From the NCBI GenBank assembly GCA_001784175.1, contig MFPR01000040.1, positions 59,046 through 123,045 on the forward strand: DNA of 64,000 nucleotides, read 5' to 3'. Positions 17,138 through 25,225 of the stretch are shown here, in pieces. Source of the DNA: Candidatus Lindowbacteria bacterium RIFCSPLOWO2_12_FULL_62_27 (GTDB lineage Bacteria; Lindowbacteria; 2-12-FULL-62-27). How positions within the stretch are numbered: position 1 is the first letter of the stretch; each line of letters begins with the position of its first letter. Below the pieces are notes generated by a model. That model saw nothing but the letters and a program-made list of their open reading frames with translations, did not search any database and was not told where the DNA came from. The position numbers were made by a program, and so were the translations under genes.

Positions 17138-17164
17138 CACCGAACGGCGGAACTAAACAGCATA

Positions 17165-17184
17165 ATGCACATATAATTGTGCAT
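17165..17184. promoter_or_regulatory. ATGCACA-N6-TGTGCAT inverted repeat, candidate activator site
   Basis: Perfect 7-bp arms separated by TATAAT lie about 150 bases upstream of the sigma-54 promoter, the distance usual for enhancer sites of sigma-54 activators. A further TATGCACA half site follows at about 17214-17222. Assignment to the activator encoded at 14733 is inference. Confidence 0.4.
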
Positions 17185-17268
17185 ATAGCCTATATATCTG
17201 CCGTGAATATGCAGTATGCACACATCATCAAGCGTGCTTTCACGATGGGCGCCCACTTTGGCGCATTC

Positions 17269-17284
17269 GAAACCTTAAGGTTTC
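17269..17284. promoter_or_regulatory. 16-bp perfect palindrome GAAACCTTAAGGTTTC
   Basis: A fully symmetrical sequence between the candidate enhancer site and the sigma-54 promoter. It is a possible binding site for another regulator. No second copy was noticed in the window. Confidence 0.3.
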
Positions 17285-17315
17285 AAATGATTTGTGAAAA
17301 TTCCACGTTTTAACA

Positions 17316-17327
17316 GTAAGCGCTTTC
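17316..17327. promoter_or_regulatory. LacI-type operator GTAAGCGCTTTC
   Basis: It lies 7 bases upstream of the sigma-54 promoter element. It matches the AGCGCT consensus shared by eight sites in the window and has the central CG expected for LacI-family operators. Its centre is 43 bases, about four helical turns, from the next operator. Confidence 0.7.
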
Positions 17328-17333
17328 ATCACC

Positions 17334-17349
17334 GGGCATACCCTTTGCA
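17334..17349 (+). promoter_or_regulatory. Sigma-54 promoter GGGCAT-N5-TTGCA
   Basis: GG and GC are exactly 10 bases apart, with GGGCAT and TTGCA against the consensus TGGCAC-N5-TTGCA (two mismatches). Transcription would start near 17360, inside the second operator, and lead into the malectin-GH144 gene at 17404. The activator encoded 1 kb upstream carries the GAFTGA loop needed for this sigma factor. Confidence 0.65.
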
Positions 17350-17358
17350 AGAGATGGA

Positions 17359-17370
17359 GTAAGCGCTTAC
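17359..17370. promoter_or_regulatory. LacI-type operator GTAAGCGCTTAC
   Basis: A perfect 12-bp palindrome covering the predicted start point of the sigma-54 promoter. Together with the site at 17316 it brackets the promoter, an arrangement suited to repression by looping or by blocking open-complex formation. Confidence 0.75.
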
Positions 17371-17403
17371 AAGCGCCAAACAAAAATGGGGTGGAGGTCA
17401 GAC

Positions 17404-20016
17404 ATGAAAACTGAGATTTTAGATTTTAGATTTTGGATTTTGGATTCCAATAAGGGCGGTTTGAGATGGGCTACCGCGATTCTCATCCTGCTGCTCTGCG
17501 CCGGCCTTCCTGAGGCTCAGGCCGCGCTCAGCAAATCATCGCCGACCGGCGAGGAGGTCTGGCGCATCAACTGCGGCGCCACCGCCGCCGATTACGCCGA
17601 TCCGGCCGGGAACACATGGGTCAAGGACGAGGATTTCTACTCCATTTACCGCTGGGGCTACATCAACGGCAACACCGCCTCCACCACCTCCAACATCACC
17701 AACACCTCCACGCCCGAAATTTACAAGTCCAGCCGCTGGGGCGGAACGAACCTGTCCTACAAGGTCGAAGTCCCCAACGGCACCTACCGCGTCCGGCTCA
17801 TGTTTGCGGAGACGTACTGGAACCAGGCCGGCAAGCGCGTGTTCAACGTGGCCCTCGAAGGCAACACGCTGTGGTCCTTCGTCGACATCTGGGCCTGGGC
17901 CGGCAATGCGATGAACAAGGCGATGGACCTGACGGCCGACGTGACGGTGACGGACGGCGTCCTCGACGTGACGTTTCCCGTCGTTCAGATGGACAACGCC
18001 TGCATCAGCGGGATCGAGGTCAAGGTCCTCACGCTGGCCGACGACGCGTTCCTCGATTTCGTGCAGAAAAAGATGTTCTGGTTTTACTGGAACGAGGCCG
18101 ACGTTCAGACCGGCCTCGTCAAATGGGGCGAGAACAATTTCGCCCAGGGGTACGGCAACACCTCCAGCATCGCCACCGATGGGTTCGCCCTCTCCATCTA
18201 TACGATCGCCGCCAGCCGCGGATGGATCACGCGCCAGCAGGCGTACGATCGCGTCATGAAAATGCTGAATACGTTTGAGACTGTCATCCAGAACGTGCAT
18301 GGTTTCTGGTGGCATTTCGTCTACACCGCCACCGGCGCGCGCGAGGGCACAACCGAAATCTCGACCGTCGACTCCGCGCTCTTTATCATGGGCGCGCTCC
18401 AGGCCGGCGAGTTTTTCCGAAGCGACCATCCGGACGTCGCGTCCAAGGCGGACCTTCTGTACCGCCGCATGGAGTGGAGCTGGTTTCTGAACGTCAATGC
18501 CGGCGATCCGTATCTGAACCGGTTCGTCAACATGGGCTGGAAGCCCGAGTATCAGCCGGGATCGCCGCACGGCTACGTCATCGCGAGCGGCCGGCCCGAA
18601 GGCGGTTATTTCGTGAACGACTGGTGGAACCGGTACAGCGAATCGGTCTTCGTGAACTTCCTCGCGCTCGGCTCGCCCACCTACTCGGCCGGTCCGGCGG
18701 CTTGGACGGACATGGGCAAGCCGTGGGTCGACGATTTTGGCTATCACTACGTGAACGAGCCGCCGCTTTTCACGCACCAGTTTCATCATCTCTATTACGA
18801 CATGCGAAACCGGCACGACGGCAAGGTCGACTACGTCGACAACACCCGCAAGGCCACGCAGGTCAACCGCCTCACGTGCGAGAACGACAGCCGCTATGAG
18901 CCCAAACGCTGGGGGCTGTCGGGTTCCAACGGGCCGACGGGCTATCAGGCCTACGGCGCCGGCACGGGCGGGTTCCACGACGGCACGGTCGATCCGGCCG
19001 CGCCCGCCGCCACGATGAACATCACGCCCACGGAGTCGATCCAGGCCACGCGGTTCATGTTCTTCCAGTACAAGCATCACATCTGGGGCCAGTACGGGTT
19101 TTCGGACGCGTTCAACGTGAGCGCCGACTGGAAGGACTGGCTCTTCGACGGCCTCAGCGCCGGCGCGCTCGTCATTGGCATCGAAAATTACCGCACCGGC
19201 ATGGTGAGAAACGAGTTCATGAAAAATCCATACCTTGCGACCGCCTACGCTCAGGCCGGCATCAAGACCTTCGGCCAGTCCGCGCTCTACAACGCATCGA
19301 CCGGCAGTGACGCGCCGAACGCGTTCGACAACAACATGACCACGCGCTGGGGCTCGGCCTTCGCCGACCCGCAGTGGCTCGAAGTCGACTACGGCGCCGG
19401 ACGGACGTTCAACAAGGTCACGATCAACTGGGAGGCGGCCTACGGCAAGGACTACAAGATCCAGGCGTCGTGGGACGCGAACACGTGGTGGGACGTCGCG
19501 ACCGTCGTGAACGGCAACGGCGCCACGGACATCCTGACCTTCCCGATGAACACCGCCCGATACTGGAGAATGTACGGCACGAAACGCGGCACGGCGTGGG
19601 GCTATTCGATCTGGGAGATGAAATTCGAGAACACGGTGAATCTCGCTCTGAACAAGCCGGCCACGTCCTCATCCAACGAAAACTCGGGCGTCACGGCGCC
19701 GAAGGCCTTCGACGGCAGCTTCACGACGCGCTGGGCGTCACTGTGGAGCGACCCGCAGTGGGTCCGGGTCGACCTCGGCTCGAACCAGAACGTGAGCCGC
19801 GTGATCCTGCACTGGGAGTACGCGTACGGCAAGGACTACAAAATCCAGACCTCGACGGACAACATCAACTGGACGGACCGCTTCACGGCGGTCAACGGCG
19901 ACGGCGGCGTCGATGAGTGCCCGTTCACGGCCGTGAGCGCCCGGTACATCCGCATGTACGGCACCGCGCGCGGCACCGGGTTCGGGTATTCGCTGTGGGA
20001 GATGCAGGTGCAGTGA
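17404..20016 (+). CDS. Secreted malectin-GH144-discoidin2 glucanase
   Basis: GGAGGT five bases before the ATG at 17404 favours this start over an in-frame ATG at 17386. The 870-residue product has a signal peptide whose n-region is partly repeat-encoded ('ILDFRFWILDSNKGG') and ends 'EAQAA'. Next come a malectin domain about 50-210 ('EEVWRINCG', 'YRVRLMFAETYW'), a Glycoamylase/GH144-type domain about 213-622 ('FVQKKMFWFYW', 'YFVNDWWNRYSESVFVN', 'PLFTHQFHHLYYDMRN', 'IGIENYRTGM'), and two discoidin domains about 627-742 and 745-869. The family includes endo-beta-1,2-glucanases. It is nearly collinear with the product at 25222. It is first in an operon behind the sigma-54 promoter; its stop overlaps the next GTG. 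Confidence 0.88.
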   Translation: MKTEILDFRFWILDSNKGGLRWATAILILLLCAGLPEAQAALSKSSPTGEEVWRINCGATAADYADPAGNTWVKDEDFYSIYRWGYINGNTASTTSNITNTSTPEIYKSSRWGGTNLSYKVEVPNGTYRVRLMFAETYWNQAGKRVFNVALEGNTLWSFVDIWAWAGNAMNKAMDLTADVTVTDGVLDVTFPVVQMDNACISGIEVKVLTLADDAFLDFVQKKMFWFYWNEADVQTGLVKWGENNFAQGYGNTSSIATDGFALSIYTIAASRGWITRQQAYDRVMKMLNTFETVIQNVHGFWWHFVYTATGAREGTTEISTVDSALFIMGALQAGEFFRSDHPDVASKADLLYRRMEWSWFLNVNAGDPYLNRFVNMGWKPEYQPGSPHGYVIASGRPEGGYFVNDWWNRYSESVFVNFLALGSPTYSAGPAAWTDMGKPWVDDFGYHYVNEPPLFTHQFHHLYYDMRNRHDGKVDYVDNTRKATQVNRLTCENDSRYEPKRWGLSGSNGPTGYQAYGAGTGGFHDGTVDPAAPAATMNITPTESIQATRFMFFQYKHHIWGQYGFSDAFNVSADWKDWLFDGLSAGALVIGIENYRTGMVRNEFMKNPYLATAYAQAGIKTFGQSALYNASTGSDAPNAFDNNMTTRWGSAFADPQWLEVDYGAGRTFNKVTINWEAAYGKDYKIQASWDANTWWDVATVVNGNGATDILTFPMNTARYWRMYGTKRGTAWGYSIWEMKFENTVNLALNKPATSSSNENSGVTAPKAFDGSFTTRWASLWSDPQWVRVDLGSNQNVSRVILHWEYAYGKDYKIQTSTDNINWTDRFTAVNGDGGVDECPFTAVSARYIRMYGTARGTGFGYSLWEMQVQ
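17413..17448. repeat. GATTTTA/GATTTTG heptanucleotide repeat at a gene start
   Basis: About five units directly after the start codon of the malectin-GH144 gene encode 'EILDFRFWILDS' in the signal-peptide n-region. It has the same orientation as the copies at 12371 and 20035. Confidence 0.85.
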
Positions 20017-21659
20017 AAAAACCTGAGATTTTAGATTTTAGATTTTCGATTTTTCTTCCATTCTGTCCAAAGTCGTCGAAGGAGTCGTTGGCCATAGTCT
20101 TACTGGCGTGCGCCGTTGTGATGTGCCCGGAGGCAACTTGGGCAACGCATCTGGGCACCTGCCATGACAGCAATCACGTGACATGTTTCTCGACGGCCCC
20201 CAGTCACACTCAGGAATTCATCAGCATGGGCTGGCTTAGCTACCATGACATCGCGTTCGGATTGCTGATCAAACCGGGATGGAAACAGGGAATCCTGAGC
20301 GCATATAATTGGAGTCCGCACGTTCCCAACCATATCACGGAGGTAACCAGTGTGGATCTGGTGCGATGGGATGTTTTCGGCGATTTTCCAGGCTATTATC
20401 GAGACGCGCTGGCTTCAGGAATCCCAGTTCCGATCGCATCGGGTGGGGGCACCGTAGGTTCCTTCTTGCCAACGCGCGGGGGAACATTTTATACGGGAAC
20501 GAAGATAAACATCTCCGCACGCTATGAGGGTTATTATCCATGGCTGGAGCCGCTGGGCGGATATAATTCAGACGGATCGGCCAACAAAGGTCCCATCGAG
20601 TTCACCAATCCAGAGTGGGGCGTGGGACCCCAATTCGACGAATGGGGGTTTGAGGTGAGACCATGGTGCATCGCATTGCAGATGCGGCTTGAGAATTTGA
20701 CCCCCGGGGACCTGAATCCGCCGGAAGAGGTTCAGCCAAAGAACGCCGATCCGGGCGATCCCACGAATGAGAAATCGAAGGTCCGATCCAGGTTGTCCGG
20801 AACATCTGTGCCGTCCTTGCTGGCGGGGGGTGCATACGTGGGGTGGTATATCGAAGGAGAAGGCGGGGGACATGAGGAAGCGCATCACGCCACACCAAGA
20901 CCGGTCGGCACGTTTGAGAATGGCCAGTGGCTGCATTTCGAACACGTGCCGACGGGGCAGACCGTCGATCTCACTCGGACATATACCGCTGGCGAATTCG
21001 GGGGCGACGAGCGAATCAAGGTTGTGGTCAGCGACAAGCCGTTGACTGCTTCGAGCCTTCCGAGATCGACGCTTGCGGAACAGGCGTCGGCCCGGGAGGT
21101 ATTGAAGCAGGAGGGTATCGCGGCGGCGGGAAACGACGAAGGCGTCCGCGGCGACGGCACCGGCTGCGCGTTTGGGACCGACGTCTACGTTTTCTGGCCG
21201 GGCCTTCAAGAAATCTCGGATGGGGCGGATTACGAAAAAACGGGACAAACCCCTTCACACCCTCGGAACCACCATGGAACCTCAGATTTGATTATGGCTA
21301 TTGAGAAAGTAGCCTTTAAATATAGAGAAACCACGAAGAACAGCCCCGGTCTTGATGAAGCCATTATCCGTGTCAATGACATGAGTCTTGAGAATGGCGG
21401 AGCGTTTGATATTTGCGCCACGTGGGATATACACGATAATAGTTGTTTGTCTGATCCCAAACCGCCGACGGCTCACAATCGTCACAGAACGGGAAAGAGT
21501 GTGGATATCAGTAAATTCCATAAAGTGATATCTACTGGGTCCGTGGTCCTCCTCGGGAATAATACCTTTCTGGTACAACAATTATTTACAAATGAAAATC
21601 TAAATATTTCTTCACAATTATTTGCGCAATTCGGAAGACTGCATTTTGAACTGCAATGA
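20013..21659 (+). CDS. Putative secreted LAS-type zinc metallopeptidase
   Basis: The GTG at 20013 overlaps the previous TGA (GTGA) and is followed by a heptanucleotide repeat encoding 'EILDFRFSIF'. A hydrophobic stretch 'SLAIVLLACAVVMC' then acts as the signal segment. The 548-residue protein has no obvious known N-terminal domain. Near the C-terminus 'NDMSLENGGAFDI' precedes 'HNRHRTGKSVDI', an H-x6-D pattern as in LAS (M15-like) zinc peptidases, and the last residues 'RLHFEL' could supply the final His ligand. If so it would cut peptide or peptidoglycan bonds outside the cytoplasm. The 3' third is more A+T-rich than the 5' part. It overlaps the next gene by ATGA. Confidence 0.6.
   Translation: MKKPEILDFRFSIFLPFCPKSSKESLAIVLLACAVVMCPEATWATHLGTCHDSNHVTCFSTAPSHTQEFISMGWLSYHDIAFGLLIKPGWKQGILSAYNWSPHVPNHITEVTSVDLVRWDVFGDFPGYYRDALASGIPVPIASGGGTVGSFLPTRGGTFYTGTKINISARYEGYYPWLEPLGGYNSDGSANKGPIEFTNPEWGVGPQFDEWGFEVRPWCIALQMRLENLTPGDLNPPEEVQPKNADPGDPTNEKSKVRSRLSGTSVPSLLAGGAYVGWYIEGEGGGHEEAHHATPRPVGTFENGQWLHFEHVPTGQTVDLTRTYTAGEFGGDERIKVVVSDKPLTASSLPRSTLAEQASAREVLKQEGIAAAGNDEGVRGDGTGCAFGTDVYVFWPGLQEISDGADYEKTGQTPSHPRNHHGTSDLIMAIEKVAFKYRETTKNSPGLDEAIIRVNDMSLENGGAFDICATWDIHDNSCLSDPKPPTAHNRHRTGKSVDISKFHKVISTGSVVLLGNNTFLVQQLFTNENLNISSQLFAQFGRLHFELQ
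20035..20058. repeat. GATTTTA heptanucleotide repeat at a gene start
   Basis: About three units just after the GTG start of the putative peptidase gene, coding 'EILDFRFSIF'. It is the third copy in which this repeat directly follows a start codon. Confidence 0.8.
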
Positions 21660-22744
21660 AAAAAACAAACGTGGTGTTATCTCTGATTCCATTTTCGGTG
21701 GTCATCGTTACCAACTGTTGGGCATTTGAACCAAGAGAAAATTTGCCGGTTCTCAGACAGATACGATTATCGTCCACGATTGCTAAGATTGCCGGGTCGA
21801 TAGATTATTATGAATATGACTACTCATTATACAATTCCAACACGAACAGTGGAAGTGTCATGTCAATTGTTATCGATCTGACGGAGCGGGCGAAGAGAAT
21901 ACAACAATTCAATAGTTCTGTCGGATTTGTGGACAATCGTATGGCGGGGTTTGGAAAGGAGCATGGATATCCCCCAATTGTGGCGGTGAGCGATCTAAAA
22001 ATTCCAGACCGCTGGTTTGGCTTTTTAGGATCGGTTGCCGTCAACTGGGTTGTGCATGGAAGTCAGGATGATCATCCATGGTTGGTAGTCCCCGGAAAAT
22101 CATTGCAAGGTCTTGGATTTAAGTCACCGGCGGTGCCGGGTATTACAACATTCGTGGTAACACCTGTCTTGGATCTTTCCAAGTTCTATCCGGACATTCA
22201 TGATGTTACCGGTGGATTGGAAGAAGAAAACGCTTTAATGCGACAGATAAATCAAGATCGTGATGCCATTAAATTTACCGGCAGGACATTGGGACCTGTG
22301 GCTCCACCGGTTGATTTATCAGAACTATGCGATACATTTATCCTCGACCTGATCGGCCAAGTGCGAGAGGCGGAGGTATTGGGCTGGATCAAGCACGACC
22401 TGCGGAAAGACCGGGACGACGATGACGACCACGGCAAGCGGACGGTCGACGAGAAAGGCAAGAAGAAAGGCCGCGACAAAGACGATGACGAAGACGACGA
22501 CAACGGCGATGACGACGATTCCGACCTCGACGAGAAGAACAGGGGCCTGCCGGGTGTGGCGAAGTCGATCATCAAGAAGCTGACGAAGGTGCGTCAGGAG
22601 TGTCTGCGTGAGAAGTTCGGGATCGCCCGTGAGAAACTGCGGGCGCTGATCAAGCAGGTGAGCGCGCAGCGAGGGAAGCACTTGACCGATGAGGCCTATT
22701 ATCTGATCCGATTCAACGCGGAATTTCTGCTTGAAAAAATATAA
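21656..22744 (+). CDS. Secreted hypothetical protein with acidic low-complexity linker
   Basis: The ATG overlaps the upstream stop (ATGA). The 362-residue product has a signal peptide (MKKTNVVLSLIPFSVVIVTNCWA), a beta-rich N-terminal half without recognised motifs, then an Asp/Lys-rich tract at about 245-300 including 'DDDEDDDNGDDDD', and a helical C-terminus ('ALIKQVSAQRGKHLTDEAYY'). The first two thirds are A+T-rich compared with flanking genes and the last third is not, suggesting a composite gene. The acidic tract may bind calcium or act as a spacer. The partner is probably the upstream peptidase-like protein, since the two share an operon. Function unknown. Confidence 0.65.
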   Translation: MKKTNVVLSLIPFSVVIVTNCWAFEPRENLPVLRQIRLSSTIAKIAGSIDYYEYDYSLYNSNTNSGSVMSIVIDLTERAKRIQQFNSSVGFVDNRMAGFGKEHGYPPIVAVSDLKIPDRWFGFLGSVAVNWVVHGSQDDHPWLVVPGKSLQGLGFKSPAVPGITTFVVTPVLDLSKFYPDIHDVTGGLEEENALMRQINQDRDAIKFTGRTLGPVAPPVDLSELCDTFILDLIGQVREAEVLGWIKHDLRKDRDDDDDHGKRTVDEKGKKKGRDKDDDEDDDNGDDDDSDLDEKNRGLPGVAKSIIKKLTKVRQECLREKFGIAREKLRALIKQVSAQRGKHLTDEAYYLIRFNAEFLLEKI

Positions 22745-22781
22745 GACGGTCGCCCCAATATGCTTGGTGGCCGTCCCTTTT
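22745..22781 (+). terminator. Intrinsic terminator-like hairpin
   Basis: A 10-bp stem (22745-22754 with 22766-22775, two G-T wobbles) and an 11-base loop are followed by CCTTTTCC. It begins right after the stop of the acidic-linker gene and would end the first glucanase operon. The T-run is short, so termination may be partial. Confidence 0.5.
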
Positions 22782-22849
22782 CCATTTGGATGACAAACTT
22801 GGCCCACTTGCGGCTCTGGAGTTGCCAAAACAATAATGGAGGATGAGTC

Positions 22850-25225
22850 ATGAGAAACGACCTGCCAACATTTTTTTTTGGCATCACGAAGAAAGCGCTT
22901 ACAATACTCATACTGTCTGTGGTCGTCCTGTCACGCGCATGGGCGGCCTCCGACTATCTCCACACCATCGGCAACCGCGTGTACGACGAGAACAACACGG
23001 AGGTGTTCATCACCGGCGTCAACTGGTTTGGATTCGAGACCACCGATTACGTGTTTCATGGTCTGTGGGCCAGAAACATGAACGACATGCTCAATCAGAT
23101 GGCGGGACTGAAATTCAACGTCCTGCGCGTGCCGCTGTCGAGTGAGTTCATCAAGAAGGTCCGCACCGGGCAGACGGTGAAGCCCGGCAAGAGCAAGATC
23201 AACCGGAACGTGAATCCTGATCTGGTGGGGAAAACGTCGATCGAAATCCTCGACATGGCCATCGCCTACTGCCGGACGATCGGCCTCAAGGTCATCCTCG
23301 ACATGCACCGAACGCCCGCGTCCGGCATGATCGACCTCTGGTACAACTCGTCGATCACCGAAGAGGACTGGATGCTCAACTGGGAGTGGCTGGCTGGCCG
23401 CTACGGAGGCAACGACGCCGTCATCGGCGCCGACATTTTCAACGAGCCGCACGGCGTCGCGCGCTGGGACGGATCGAACTCGGCCGTGGACTGGCGGCGC
23501 GCGGCGCAATTGTGCGGCAACCGGGTCATAGCCATCGAACCGAACTGGCTGATTTTCGTCGAAGGCGTCGAGACGCCGGACGGCGCCACCTACGGCTGGT
23601 GGGGCGGGAACCTCCGCGGCGCCGCCTCGTATCCCGTCACGCTGAGCCGGCCCGACAAGCTCGTCTATTCTCCGCACGAATACGGGCCGGCGGTCTACAA
23701 TCAGTGGTGGTTCCATAACGGCAGTTTTTCCTATGACTCACTGATGAGCGAGCACTGGAAACCGAGCTGGCTCTTCATCAACGATCAGGCCGACGTGCAT
23801 CCCCTCCTGATCGGCGAATGGGGCGGCCGCGAATACGACCTCGCGAGCGACAGCGGCCGATGGTTCAACTATCTTGTTCAGCTCATCGCCAACAAGAAAC
23901 TCAATCACACCTTCTGGTGCTGGAACCCCAACAGCGGTGACACCGGCGGCGTCCTGAACGACGACTGGACGACGGTGAACTGGGGAAAATACAACGTCAT
24001 TCTGGCGACCCTGTTCGGCAATGGACTCGGCCATACCGTCGGACTGGGCGGCGGCGCGCCCTGGCCAGGGTTCACTCAAAGCTGGCCCCGGGCCGTCGCA
24101 TCGACCTACGACGGAAACGGGGTGGAGCCGGCGAACGCCATCGACGGCAATTACAGCTCGCGCTGGAGTTCGACCTTCAACGACAATCAGTGGATCTCCA
24201 TCGACTTTCAATCGAACCGTTCCTTCGACGGCGTGACGCTGACCTGGGAGGCGGCCTATGGCCGCGCGTATGAAATCCAGGTGTCGGCGGACGGCGCCAA
24301 CTGGATGACCGTGGCGGCCGTGACCGACGGCGACGGCGGACAGGATGTGGTCTCATTTTCGCCGCAGACGGCGCGGTACGTGAAAAAGAAGGGCGTGACG
24401 CGGGCGACATCGTGGGGATACTCGCTCTATGAGTTTCAGATCAACGAGGTAATCCCCTCCATTTTCCCGATCGTCACCGAATCCTCCTACGAGTCCGCCG
24501 ACCGGGACGGCCGCAAGGCCTTCGACGGCAGCATGGGCACGCGGTGGGCCTCAGAGTGGAGCGACCCGCAGTGGATCAAGGCCGATTACGGGACGGAGAC
24601 GACCTTCAACAAAATCACGATCGACTGGGAGTCCGCCTACGGGAAATCCTACGCGGTGGAGATGTCGCACAACAATTTCAACTGGACGCCCGTCTATTCG
24701 ACCGCGACGGGTGACGGCGGGCAGGACCTCCTCACGTTCGAGCCGGTCTCTGCGCGGTACGTGCGGCTGTACGGCACCGAACGGGGAACAACGTATGGAT
24801 ATTCGATCTGGGAAATAAAAATCGAAAACACGATGGCCGCCATCTCCAATCTGGCGCTCGGTCGCACGGCCTACGCCTCCTCCATCGAGGATTCGGGCAT
24901 GGAACCCATCAGCGCCTTCGACGGCAACATCTCCACGCGCTGGGCCTCGCAGTGGTCCGACCCGCAGTGGCTGGCGGTCGACCTCGGGTCGGCGAAGACC
25001 GTCAGCCAGGTGACGCTCGACTGGGAATACGCGTCGGCACGGTCGTACAAAATCCAGGTGTCGCAGGACATGTCGAGCTGGACGGACGTCTACTCGACGA
25101 CCACAGGCGATGGCGGATACGACGATATCACTTTCCCGGCAGTCAGCGTGCGGTACGTGCGGATGTACGGCGCCCAGCGCGCCACGACGTTCGGGTACTC
25201 GCTGTGGGAGATGCAAGTACGGTGA
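22850..25225 (+). CDS. Secreted GH5 glycosidase with three discoidin domains
   Basis: The start is fixed by TGGAGGA at 22834-22840. The 791-residue product has a signal peptide ending 'SRAWA', a GH5 TIM-barrel about 30-390, and three tandem discoidin domains about 410-530, 535-660 and 665-790, the last ending 'GYSLWEMQVR'. The GH5 acid/base is in 'IFNEPHG' (Glu199) and the nucleophile in 'LIGEWGG' (Glu323), so the enzyme should be active on a beta-glucan or beta-mannan; the subfamily cannot be told by eye. A LacI-type operator lies inside the signal-peptide codons at 22891-22902. The stop overlaps the next GTG. Confidence 0.9.
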   Translation: MRNDLPTFFFGITKKALTILILSVVVLSRAWAASDYLHTIGNRVYDENNTEVFITGVNWFGFETTDYVFHGLWARNMNDMLNQMAGLKFNVLRVPLSSEFIKKVRTGQTVKPGKSKINRNVNPDLVGKTSIEILDMAIAYCRTIGLKVILDMHRTPASGMIDLWYNSSITEEDWMLNWEWLAGRYGGNDAVIGADIFNEPHGVARWDGSNSAVDWRRAAQLCGNRVIAIEPNWLIFVEGVETPDGATYGWWGGNLRGAASYPVTLSRPDKLVYSPHEYGPAVYNQWWFHNGSFSYDSLMSEHWKPSWLFINDQADVHPLLIGEWGGREYDLASDSGRWFNYLVQLIANKKLNHTFWCWNPNSGDTGGVLNDDWTTVNWGKYNVILATLFGNGLGHTVGLGGGAPWPGFTQSWPRAVASTYDGNGVEPANAIDGNYSSRWSSTFNDNQWISIDFQSNRSFDGVTLTWEAAYGRAYEIQVSADGANWMTVAAVTDGDGGQDVVSFSPQTARYVKKKGVTRATSWGYSLYEFQINEVIPSIFPIVTESSYESADRDGRKAFDGSMGTRWASEWSDPQWIKADYGTETTFNKITIDWESAYGKSYAVEMSHNNFNWTPVYSTATGDGGQDLLTFEPVSARYVRLYGTERGTTYGYSIWEIKIENTMAAISNLALGRTAYASSIEDSGMEPISAFDGNISTRWASQWSDPQWLAVDLGSAKTVSQVTLDWEYASARSYKIQVSQDMSSWTDVYSTTTGDGGYDDITFPAVSVRYVRMYGAQRATTFGYSLWEMQVR
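22891..22902. promoter_or_regulatory. LacI-type operator GAAAGCGCTTAC within coding sequence
   Basis: It matches the AGCGCT consensus and falls 41-52 bases after the first base of the GH5 start codon, where it encodes part of 'KKALTI' in the signal peptide. A repressor bound here would act as a roadblock just downstream of the promoter. No convincing promoter was found before this gene. Confidence 0.6.

Noticed and set aside
22811-22826. Second sigma-54-like promoter CGGCTC-N5-TTGCC before the GH5 gene
   Set aside because: Three mismatches to consensus, and the predicted start would fall within the ribosome binding site of the gene.
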